64,000 nt of DNA from Rhodopseudomonas julia (GTDB taxonomy: Bacteria > Pseudomonadota > Alphaproteobacteria > Rhizobiales > Afifellaceae), in contig NZ_JAUSUK010000001.1 of the NCBI RefSeq assembly GCF_030813515.1, positions 310,001-374,000 on the forward strand. The letters are read 5' to 3'. Positions 17,779 to 24,395 of the stretch are shown in pieces (position 1 is the first letter of the stretch; each line of letters opens with the position of its first letter). A program made the position numbers and the translations under genes. The notes beneath the pieces are model-generated. The model was given only the letters and a program-made list of their open reading frames with translations, did no database searches and was not told where the DNA came from.

Positions 17779-18668
17779 GCAGCCTTCGCGGCATCGAGCT
17801 TCTTCATGGCGTCGATGACGTCGATGAGCGGCATGTCGATGAAGGCGACGGCTTCTTCCGGCACCAGCATATCGATGCCTTTTTCGGCAAAGCGTAAGAG
17901 GATCGGCGTCGCGGGCATATCCTCTTCCGCTTCGAGAAAGAGCTGCACCGCGTCCTTGGCCTCGATATGGCCAGACTGGCTCGTGCCATCGGTGAAATGG
18001 ACGTGCGTGAAGAAGACGAAGCCGTAGGCGTTCTCTTCGTCGATGTTCATGTTCGTGAGAAAATCGCGGCAGGTCTCGATGAGCGCCGGCGAATAGTTCT
18101 CTTGCAGGTCAGCATCGGGAAGTTCCGCCACATCGGCGAGAGCCCGGTAGATCTCCAGCGGCACGCCTTCGACCTCGGGATAGGCGACGTCCCAGTCACC
18201 TTCCGGGGCATCCGCCTCCTCGGGCAAAAGGCTCAACGCCTTGATGTTCGGCTGATTGATGAGAAGCACGCGGTTGTTGAGGGTGGCGAGGCTCAGCCAG
18301 CGTCTCTCGCCGATGCCCTCATACACGCGCTCCGTGTTCGCAGCGCTCAGCGGGTACCAGCGGCTCGTATCTGATCCCAACAACCGGATGCCGAGATTGC
18401 CCCAATAGCCGTCGCTGTCGTTTTGAAGGAGATGATAATGGCTCGATGCGGGCTTCGTGCCGAGCGGATTGGTGCCCAGAATATCATCGACGGAGACGCC
18501 GAAAATCACGGCGAGATCGCGCAATGCGGCGATGCTCGGATGCGCGCGCCCGCCTTCCCAGCGGGCGATCGTCTGCTGCGTGGTGGAAAGGCGCTCCGCG
18601 AGTTGCGCCTGTGTCAGCCCCAGCTCCTTGCGGAGGTTTTTGAGGCGTGTGGGATCGAGGTCTGTCAT
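17754..18668 (-). CDS. XRE family transcriptional regulator with an unassigned C-terminal domain
   Basis: 304 residues. Residues 8-63 form a Cro/C1 helix-turn-helix (RLKNLRKELGLTQAQLAERL then TTQQTIARWEGGRAHPSIAAL). The remaining 240 residues match no sensory domain I recognise; they are acidic and end with EEAVAFIDMPLIDVIDAMKK. The gene has its own promoter: a perfect TTGACA on the minus strand and two nested ACACA/TGTGT palindromes lie in the 52 bp upstream, strongly suggesting autoregulation. It follows mttB on the same strand, so it may also control that gene or the divergent corrinoid operon. AGGT lies 8 bases before ATG 18668. Confidence 0.82.
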   Translation of the reverse strand: MTDLDPTRLKNLRKELGLTQAQLAERLSTTQQTIARWEGGRAHPSIAALRDLAVIFGVSVDDILGTNPLGTKPASSHYHLLQNDSDGYWGNLGIRLLGSDTSRWYPLSAANTERVYEGIGERRWLSLATLNNRVLLINQPNIKALSLLPEEADAPEGDWDVAYPEVEGVPLEIYRALADVAELPDADLQENYSPALIETCRDFLTNMNIDEENAYGFVFFTHVHFTDGTSQSGHIEAKDAVQLFLEAEEDMPATPILLRFAEKGIDMLVPEEAVAFIDMPLIDVIDAMKKLDAAKAAQTGASKG

Positions 18669-18682
18669 GCGACAGACCTAAA

Positions 18683-18720
18683 TAACACATGATACGTGTG
18701 TCAACACATTTTGTGTGTTA
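18683..18720 (-). promoter_or_regulatory. Promoter and nested palindromic operator of the XRE gene
   Basis: Two inverted repeats: ACACA-7-TGTGT at 18685-18701 and ACACA-TTTT-GTGTGT at 18704-18718. An outer pair, TAACACA (18683-18689) and TGTGTTA (18714-18720), makes the whole 38 bp nearly symmetrical. Read on the minus strand it contains TTGACA (18699-18704) as a -35 box. The XRE start codon is only about 15 bp from the edge. The layout fits repression by the XRE protein itself. Confidence 0.7.
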
Positions 18721-20292
18721 TCAGCTAAAAGCGTCCGGCATCGAGGCCTTGGTCGTCTCGATAAACTCCTTCAGAGCCTCGTCGACGCCCTCGTCGAGCG
18801 GCGGGGCCTCATACTCGGCGAGCCATTTCTTCCACAGCCCGTTGGCGCGTTCCTCGGCCGTCTTTGAGCCTTCCGCCAGCCATTGCTCGAAGGAATTGTT
18901 GTCGGCGACGGGCGAGCGGTAGAACGCGGTCTCGAAATTCGCCTGGGTATGGGCGCAGCCGAGATAATGACTGCCCGGTCCGACCTCGCGGATGGCATCC
19001 ATCGCCTGGCCGTTTTCCGAAAGGTCCACGCCGCGCGAGAGCTGCTGCATCATCGCGAGCTGGTCGCAATCCATGACGAATTTCTCATAGGACGAGACGA
19101 GCCCGCCTTCGAGCCAGCCCGCCGCATGCAGGACAAAATTCGTGCCCGCCATCACCGTCGGCGTCAGGGTTTGCGCGCTTTCATAGGCCGCCTGCGCGTC
19201 GCAGACCTTCGAGGCGCAAAGCGAGCCGCCGGAGCGGAACGGCAGATTGAGGCGGCGGGCAAGCTGCGCCGCCCCATAAAGGACGAGCGTCGGCTCCGGG
19301 GTCCCAAAAGTCGGCGCGCCCGACTGCATGGAGATCGACGACGCGAAGGTGCCCATGATCACCGGCGCGCCTGGTCGGCAAAGCTGCGTGAAGGCGGCAC
19401 CGGCGAGCACCTCGGCGAGGACCTGCGTGAGCGTGCCCGCCACCGTCACCGGCGACATCGCACCAGCCAGGATGAACGGCGTGACGATCGTACCCTGGTT
19501 CGCCCGCGCATAGGTCTTGAGAGCGCCCAGCATGGTCGCGTCGAAGACCATCGGCGAGTTGACGTTGATCAGGTTGATCAAAACGCAATTCTGCTCGACG
19601 AACTCCTCACCGAAGACCATGCGCGCCATCGCGACCGAATCCGCTGCCCGTTCCGGCGCCGTAACGGAACCCATGAAGGGTTTGTCGGAATAGCGGATAT
19701 GGGCATAGACCATATCGAGATGGCGCTTGTTGACCGGGATATCGACCGGCTCGCACACCGTGCCGCCGGAATGGTGCAGCGCCGGCGCCTGATAGGCGAG
19801 CTTCACGAGGTTCTGGAAATCGTCGATCGTGCCGTAGCGGCGGCCATTGTCGAGATCGCGGACGAAAGGCGGGCCATAGACCGGCGCAAACACCGTCGCC
19901 TTGCCCCCGATTTCAACCGAACGTTCGGGATTTCGGGCGTGCTGGGTAAACGTCTGAGGCGCCGTCTTCAGAAGCTCGCGGCACAGCCCCTTGGGAAAAC
20001 GCACACGCTCGCCGGACACCTCGGCACCGGCCTCGCGCCACATCTGAAGCGCTTCGGGATCTTCGCGAAACTCGATGCCGATTTCTTCGAGCACCGTGTC
20101 GGCGTTTTGTTCGATGAGCGCCAGACCTTCTTCGTCGAGAACCGCCTGCTCCGGGAGGATGCGGCGAATGAAGGGCAGCTGGAGCGAGCGCGAGCCGGAC
20201 CGTTTCGCCCGCCTCGCCTCCGCTCCGCCGCTTGCCCGGCGGCGTCGTCCGCCACGCTCGTCCACACCGGCCGTCTCGTCGGTCGTGCCCAT
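18721..20292 (-). CDS. MttB-family (non-pyrrolysine) trimethylamine/quaternary amine:corrinoid methyltransferase
   Basis: About 523-residue TIM-barrel methyltransferase of the MttB superfamily (PF06253). The frame has no internal UAG, so it lacks pyrrolysine, as do the characterised glycine betaine (MtgB), proline betaine and carnitine enzymes. Expected reaction: quaternary amine + Co(I)-corrinoid protein to tertiary amine + methyl-Co(III). Family landmarks are LDEEGLALIEQNADTVLEEIG near the start, and GSVTAPERAADS and SPMVFDATMLGAL in the barrel. Residues 13-36 form an Arg/Gly-rich tail (GGRRRRASGGAEARRAKR) before the catalytic domain, matching the C-terminal tail of the MtgA-like protein. 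I prefer ATG 20292 (AGGAG 8 bases upstream); the frame continues to ATG 20325. It is divergent from the corrinoid protein gene. The substrate is inferred: glycine betaine fits the neighbouring dimethylglycine and sarcosine genes. Confidence 0.88.
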   Translation of the reverse strand: MGTTDETAGVDERGGRRRRASGGAEARRAKRSGSRSLQLPFIRRILPEQAVLDEEGLALIEQNADTVLEEIGIEFREDPEALQMWREAGAEVSGERVRFPKGLCRELLKTAPQTFTQHARNPERSVEIGGKATVFAPVYGPPFVRDLDNGRRYGTIDDFQNLVKLAYQAPALHHSGGTVCEPVDIPVNKRHLDMVYAHIRYSDKPFMGSVTAPERAADSVAMARMVFGEEFVEQNCVLINLINVNSPMVFDATMLGALKTYARANQGTIVTPFILAGAMSPVTVAGTLTQVLAEVLAGAAFTQLCRPGAPVIMGTFASSISMQSGAPTFGTPEPTLVLYGAAQLARRLNLPFRSGGSLCASKVCDAQAAYESAQTLTPTVMAGTNFVLHAAGWLEGGLVSSYEKFVMDCDQLAMMQQLSRGVDLSENGQAMDAIREVGPGSHYLGCAHTQANFETAFYRSPVADNNSFEQWLAEGSKTAEERANGLWKKWLAEYEAPPLDEGVDEALKEFIETTKASMPDAFS

Positions 20293-20515
20293 CCTCAGCG
20301 CTCCTGCCTCAGCGGAAATCGTCATCGAAGGCTAGAGCGCCGCTTGCCCGCATGGTCTTCCGCCTGCGGCAGAGTGTGACGCGGCGGGAAAACTCGAAAA
20401 ATTCCAGGTCGCAGACAAAATCATCTCAGGTCGTGATCAAAGCATTGGCTTGCCCTAAATGTCCGCATGATGCGAAGACGCTTCCACGTGCAAACGCTTG
20501 GCAAGGAGCCTGTCT

Positions 20516-21220
20516 GTGGCCGAAGAGGAAATTGTCCTGTCCGAACTCAGCGATGAGGATCTTGTCGCGCAGATGCACGACGACCTTTACGATGGGCTGA
20601 AGGAAGAGATCGAAGAGGGTGTGAACATTCTCCTGGAGCGAGGATGGACACCCTATGACGTCCTCACCAAGTCGCTCGTGGAAGGCATGCGCATCGTCGG
20701 CGAGGATTTCCGTGACGGAATCCTGTTCGTGCCGGAGGTGCTTCTCTCCGCCAACGCCATGAAGGCGGGCATGGGGATTCTGCGCCCTCTCCTTGCCGAA
20801 ACCGGCGCGCCCAAGATCGGCAAGATGGTGATCGGCACCGTCAAGGGCGACATCCACGACATCGGCAAGAACCTCGTCGCCATGATGATGGAGGGCGCCG
20901 GTTTCGAGGTCATCAATATCGGCATCAACAATCCGGTCGAGAACTATCTCGCCGCGATCGAGGAACATCAGCCGGACATCGTCGGCATGTCGGCGCTTTT
21001 GACGACGACCATGCCTTATATGAAGGTCGTCATCGATACGCTGAAGGAGAAAGGCATCCGCGACGATTACATCGTTCTCGTGGGCGGTGCGCCTTTGAAC
21101 GAGGAATTCGGGCGCGCGATCGGGGCGGATGCCTATTGCCGCGATGCGGCCGTGACGGTTGAAACCGCCACAGACCTCATCAAACGTCGGCACAATCAGC
21201 GGGCCACCGCCGCCGGCTGA
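20516..21220 (+). CDS. Corrinoid (cobalamin-binding) methyl carrier protein
   Basis: 234 residues. An N-terminal helical cap (about 20-95) is followed by a Rossmann-like B12 domain with the base-off/His-on signature GDIHDIGKNLV, then GMSALLTTTM and GGAPLNEEFG. It carries the methyl group on cobalt between the MttB-family enzyme and acceptor methyltransferases, like MtgC, MttC or the B12 domain of MetH. The first 36 residues are very acidic (14 Asp/Glu, one Lys). The start is GTG 20516, chosen because AAGGAG lies 8 bases upstream; an in-frame TTG at 20498 has no such support. It is first in a rightward series DUF1638, PF13769, MtgA, RACE, but ecnAB and brnA on the other strand interrupt it, so at least two transcripts are likely. 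Confidence 0.93.
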   Translation: MAEEEIVLSELSDEDLVAQMHDDLYDGLKEEIEEGVNILLERGWTPYDVLTKSLVEGMRIVGEDFRDGILFVPEVLLSANAMKAGMGILRPLLAETGAPKIGKMVIGTVKGDIHDIGKNLVAMMMEGAGFEVINIGINNPVENYLAAIEEHQPDIVGMSALLTTTMPYMKVVIDTLKEKGIRDDYIVLVGGAPLNEEFGRAIGADAYCRDAAVTVETATDLIKRRHNQRATAAG

Positions 21221-21286
21221 GCATCGCAGTTGCCGGCCGAGAGCAGGGGTTCGAAGACCTGAGCACCAGAACGATCCGCACATAAA

Positions 21287-21312
21287 AAGAGCGGCGCCCC
21301 GGCGCCGCTCTT
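21287..21312 (-). terminator. Bidirectional terminator between the corrinoid gene and ecnAB
   Basis: Perfect 12-bp stem AAGAGCGGCGCC/GGCGCCGCTCTT (21287-21298 with 21301-21312). On the minus strand it runs into TTTTTATG, a good intrinsic terminator for the leftward entericidin gene. On the plus strand it is followed by GCTTTC, weaker, for the corrinoid gene. Confidence 0.85.
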
Positions 21313-21382
21313 GCTTTCAAGGTATTGCTCGGCCCGCATGGCCGCCCCATTCGGGGCGCGGTCACACCAGCCGGAAAACTGC

Positions 21383-21532
21383 TTACGGGTTGCCCTGAAC
21401 CGTGTCTTCGACGGCGTTGCCGGTTTCCTGAACATCACGCCCAACACCGCGCACCGTATGCTCGCAGGCGGCAAGGCTCAGGCCGAATGACGCGAGAACC
21501 ACGAAAAACACACCACGACGCACAAGATTCAT
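21383..21532 (-). CDS. Entericidin A/B family small lipoprotein
   Basis: 49-residue lipoprotein. Signal peptide MNLVRRGVFFVVLASFG ends in the lipobox LAAC, with lipidation expected at Cys23; the mature peptide CEHTVRGVGRDVQETGNAVED is the entericidin pattern (C-N/E-T-xRG-G-D-x-x-G-A-x). Entericidins are stress-induced membrane lipoproteins with proposed antidote/toxin roles in enterobacteria; the role in alphaproteobacteria is unknown. Start at 21532 is set by GGGAG 7-8 bases upstream and by the signal peptide. It has its own terminator. Confidence 0.85.
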   Translation of the reverse strand: MNLVRRGVFFVVLASFGLSLAACEHTVRGVGRDVQETGNAVEDTVQGNP

Positions 21533-21628
21533 CACAGAACTCCCTGAGGCCGCCACCCCGGCGGCTTTCCTGTGCAACGGTGCCTGAGCTCGATTGGTTC
21601 CGGCCCCTATGCGCAGTCGAACACGTCC

Positions 21629-21946
21629 TCAAGGCTTGCGATGATGCTCGTAGTACTGCCGCAGAACCGCATTAATGCGCGTCTGGTAGCCACGCCCTTG
21701 CGACTTGAACCATTCGAGGACATCCGCATCGATCCTGATCGAGGCGTGGGTTTTTGTGCGCGGCAACGGCACTTCGGTCATGACCCAGTCCGGGGGGACC
21801 GCATCGAGCGCGTCGTGCGGATCGCTTCCATCCGGCACACCCGGCTGGGCGGCTCGTTTCCAATCCGAACCGACCTCGCCTTGGCTGCGCATCTCCTCCA
21901 GGTCATTGGCCCTGAATCGTACGATGCGCTCTTTCTTCTCCGGCAT
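21629..21946 (-). CDS. brnA: BrnA family antitoxin without adjacent toxin
   Basis: 105 residues. The C-terminal half is the BrnA ribbon-helix-helix/CopG-like dimerisation and DNA-binding module: THASIRIDADVLEWFKSQG then GYQTRINAVLRQYYEHH. The N-terminal half (RIVRFRANDLEEMRSQGEVG, then DAVPPDWV) is the part that wraps the BrnT RNase toxin. BrnT is normally encoded just upstream, but the 140 bp upstream holds no brnT-like frame, so this is an orphan. SD GAGGAG is 5 bases before ATG 21946. A perfect palindrome (22022-22033) lies upstream and may be its operator. Confidence 0.85.
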   Translation of the reverse strand: MPEKKERIVRFRANDLEEMRSQGEVGSDWKRAAQPGVPDGSDPHDALDAVPPDWVMTEVPLPRTKTHASIRIDADVLEWFKSQGRGYQTRINAVLRQYYEHHRKP

Positions 21947-22021
21947 GGGCTCTCCTCATCGAAATCACGCGGGGGACGTCGCTGCGCCACATCACACTCA
22001 AAGACGTTATCGCCGCGCTTC

Positions 22022-22033
22022 ATGTATATACAT
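22022..22033. promoter_or_regulatory. Palindrome ATGTATATACAT upstream of brnA
   Basis: Perfect 12-bp palindrome in the divergent gap between brnA (leftward) and the DUF1638 gene (rightward). BrnA proteins autoregulate through palindromes, so this is a candidate operator; its AT-rich core could also serve as a -10 element in either direction. Confidence 0.45.
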
Positions 22034-22104
22034 TTTGTAGCGCAACATGGTTTGCAGGGCAGCAGACTTTGCCGGAAGAGCTCAGGAGCTCTATAGAAAG
22101 CCCG

Positions 22105-22755
22105 ATGAGCGACATGCGCGCAGATGGCCGAGCGCCACAGCCGGGCGCGGCGAAAGCCGGAAATCTCCTCGTCATCGCCTGCGGTGCGCTGGCGCGCGAG
22201 ATCGGCGATATCGTCGAAGCGAACGGCCTCGCCCATGTCCGCCTCACCTGCCTGCCCGCCATCCTGCACAACCGACCGGAGAAAATCCCGGATGCCGTCC
22301 AAGGCGCGATCCGCAAGGCGCGCGCGGAAGGTTTTGAGCGCATCCTTGTCGGCTATGGCGATTGCGGCACGGGCGGGCGGCTCGATGCGGTCTGCGCGGC
22401 TGAAGGCGTCTCACGCATCGACGGGCCGCATTGCTACGCCTTCTATTCCGGCAACGCCCGCTTCGCCGCGCAGGGCGACGCCGATATGGACGCCTTCTTC
22501 CTGACCGACTTTCTCGCCCGGCAGTTCGAGGCTTTCGTCGTCGAGCCGCTCGGCCTCGACCGGCATCCGGAGCTCAGGGATGCCTATTTCGGGCATTACC
22601 GCCGCCTCGTCTATCTGGCCCAGCGGCCCGACCCCTTCCTTGAAGAAAAAGCCCGCCAGGCGGCGGACCGTCTCGATCTCGCCTTTGAGATGCGGGTGAC
22701 CGGCTATGGCGACCTTGAGAGCTTCCTCGACGCCGCACCGGGGAATGCCGGCTGA
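22105..22755 (+). CDS. DUF1638 domain-containing protein
   Basis: About 216 residues of the DUF1638 family. The conserved features are the opening LLVIACGALAREI, the glycine-rich cysteine motif VGYGDCGTGGRLDAV, GPHCYAFYSG, and FFLTDFLARQFEAFV. Cysteines in the first three motifs could bind a metal or act in thiol chemistry. The family is found again and again next to corrinoid methyltransferase genes, as here, but has no established biochemical role that I know of. Start uncertain: ATG 22105, ATG 22114 and TTG 22069 are all in frame and none has a strong Shine-Dalgarno. Confidence 0.85.
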   Translation: MSDMRADGRAPQPGAAKAGNLLVIACGALAREIGDIVEANGLAHVRLTCLPAILHNRPEKIPDAVQGAIRKARAEGFERILVGYGDCGTGGRLDAVCAAEGVSRIDGPHCYAFYSGNARFAAQGDADMDAFFLTDFLARQFEAFVVEPLGLDRHPELRDAYFGHYRRLVYLAQRPDPFLEEKARQAADRLDLAFEMRVTGYGDLESFLDAAPGNAG

Positions 22756-22877
22756 AGGACGGCGATTTCCCTTCCATGTTGCGCAAGTCGGCAGAAAGTC
22801 GCAATTCGGAGCAGGCTTGTCGCGGCCAAGCTCGCTTGCGGCCGGGGCGCTGCAACAATCACCCAGGAGAACAACCA

Positions 22878-23177
22878 ATGGCTCAGCGGATCATCCTGTC
22901 ATGGCGCGATATTCCGGCTCAGGTGATCGTCAAGGCAGGGCGGAAAAGCGCCAAGCGCGAATTGCCGATCCGCTTCACGGAAGCGATCGACCGCTGCGCG
23001 ATGAAGGTTGGGGCACGTGACTCCGATGCCTATCTCGCCGAATGGCGCCGCGGCGAGCCGACCGCCTGCGGCGATGATCTCGAGGTGGAGGCGGATGCCA
23101 CAGCTGCGGCGATCGAGGCCGACTATCCGCCGGAGCGCCTCAAAGCGCTCATCGATCAGGAAGGCTTCGAGCGCTGA
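22878..23177 (+). CDS. PF13769-type virulence factor domain protein
   Basis: 99-residue small protein starting MAQRIILSWRDIPAQVIVKA, the pattern of the family named virulence factor (PF13769). It is basic in the first half (GRKSAKRELPIRFTEAID) and acidic in the second (DDLEVEADATAAAIEADYP). The name comes from an old Brucella annotation and says nothing about mechanism. Its place between DUF1638 and the methyltetrahydrofolate:corrinoid methyltransferase suggests an accessory role in corrinoid methyl transfer. AGGAGAACAACCA precedes the ATG. The frame is open upstream to 22776 but without support. Confidence 0.8.
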   Translation: MAQRIILSWRDIPAQVIVKAGRKSAKRELPIRFTEAIDRCAMKVGARDSDAYLAEWRRGEPTACGDDLEVEADATAAAIEADYPPERLKALIDQEGFER

Positions 23178-23303
23178 GATCGCAAGGTGCAGGCGGTGCG
23201 ATTTTGACGCGCCAGGCACCGGCCGCTACAGACCAGCCCGAAACGATGGGCGACACCGCCCGAAAACGGGCCCCGCAACGGGACCAGTGAAGGAAAAGCA
23301 GGT

Positions 23304-24269
23304 ATGACACGCACCATCGTCGCTTCGGCCAAAAAGGAGATCGCGATCGGCTTCGACCAGCCCTTCTGCGTCATCGGCGAGCGCATCAACCCGACGGGCC
23401 GCAAGAAGCTCGCGGCGGAGATGGTGGAAGGCAATTTCGAGACGGTGAAGGCCGACGCGCTCGCCCAGGTCGCCGCCGGCGCCACGATGCTCGACGTCAA
23501 TGCCGGCGTCACCGCCGTCGACCCGAACGAGACCGAGCCGCCGCTCCTCGTCGAAACGCTGAAGATCGTGCAGTCGCTCGTCTCCGTGCCGATTTCCATC
23601 GATTCCTCTGTCCCGGCCGCCCTGAAGGCGGGGCTAGAGGTCGCCGAAGGCCGCCCGCTCGTCAATTCGGTGACGGGTGAAGAGGATCGGCTCGAAGCGA
23701 TCCTGCCGCTCATCAAGAAATACAACGTGCCGGTGGTGGCGATCTCCAACGACGAGACCGGCATTTCCGAAGACCCGGACGTGCGCTTCGCCGTCGCCAA
23801 GAAGATCGTGGAACGCGCCGCCGATTACGGCATCAAGCCCGAAGACATCGTCGTCGATCCCCTGGTCATGCCGATCGGCGCCATGGGGACGGCCGGGCTG
23901 CAGGTCTTCGCGCTCGTCAGGCGGCTGCGTGAGGAGCTCAAGGTCAACACGACCTGCGGCGCCTCCAACGTTTCCTTCGGCCTGCCGCATCGCCACGGCA
24001 TCAACGCCGCCTTCCTGCCGATGGCGATCGCCTCGGGCATGACGTCGGCGATCATGAACCCGGTCCGGCCGCAGGAGATGGAGGCGGTGCGCGCGGCGAA
24101 CGTCCTCATGGGCACCGACAAGGACTGCATGACCTGGATCCGCTCCTACAAGGATTACCAGCCGGCCGCGGGCGGCACACCGGCAGCATCCCCCACGCCT
24201 CCCGATGGCGAGAGCAGCGGCCGTCGCCGTGGCGGCCGCGAGGCGAGAAGGGCCAGGTCGGGGAGCTGA
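23304..24269 (+). CDS. Methyltetrahydrofolate:corrinoid methyltransferase (MtgA/AcsE-like)
   Basis: 321 residues; pterin-binding TIM barrel (PF00809) like MtgA, AcsE and the folate domain of MetH. Features: CVIGERINPTGRKKLAAEM at the start, MLDVNAGVTAVDPNE, SVPISIDSS, PLVNSVTGEE, and NTTCGASNVSFGLPHR near residue 215, all contacts for the folate ring in the family. It moves methyl groups between the corrinoid protein and tetrahydrofolate, in either direction. The last 25 residues are an Arg/Gly/Ser tail (SSGRRRGGREARRARSGS) outside the barrel, sharing GGxEARRA(K)RSGS with the MttB N-terminus. It is 126 bp after the PF13769 gene and 126 bp before the RACE gene. Confidence 0.93.
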   Translation: MTRTIVASAKKEIAIGFDQPFCVIGERINPTGRKKLAAEMVEGNFETVKADALAQVAAGATMLDVNAGVTAVDPNETEPPLLVETLKIVQSLVSVPISIDSSVPAALKAGLEVAEGRPLVNSVTGEEDRLEAILPLIKKYNVPVVAISNDETGISEDPDVRFAVAKKIVERAADYGIKPEDIVVDPLVMPIGAMGTAGLQVFALVRRLREELKVNTTCGASNVSFGLPHRHGINAAFLPMAIASGMTSAIMNPVRPQEMEAVRAANVLMGTDKDCMTWIRSYKDYQPAAGGTPAASPTPPDGESSGRRRGGREARRARSGS

Positions 24270-24395
24270 ATATCGCACGGCGTAACTCCCCTCCCCCTTA
24301 CGGGGAGGGGAATCGCGCCGTGCAGCGGGCGAGCGGTTGCAGCCGAACGACCGCCACCCCAGTTCGTTGCCAGCCGAAGACCACAGCAAGCGCAC

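Noticed and set aside
18721-20325. Pyrrolysine-containing trimethylamine methyltransferase
   Set aside because: The frame has no internal UAG and no pyl genes are in the window; it belongs to the non-pyrrolysine branch.
21947-22023. BrnT toxin fragment upstream of brnA
   Set aside because: A short frame beginning MKRGDNVFECDVAQRRP precedes brnA, but it lacks the BrnT FEWDExKxxxNxxKHG pattern and is only about 26 codons before brnA's frame takes over.
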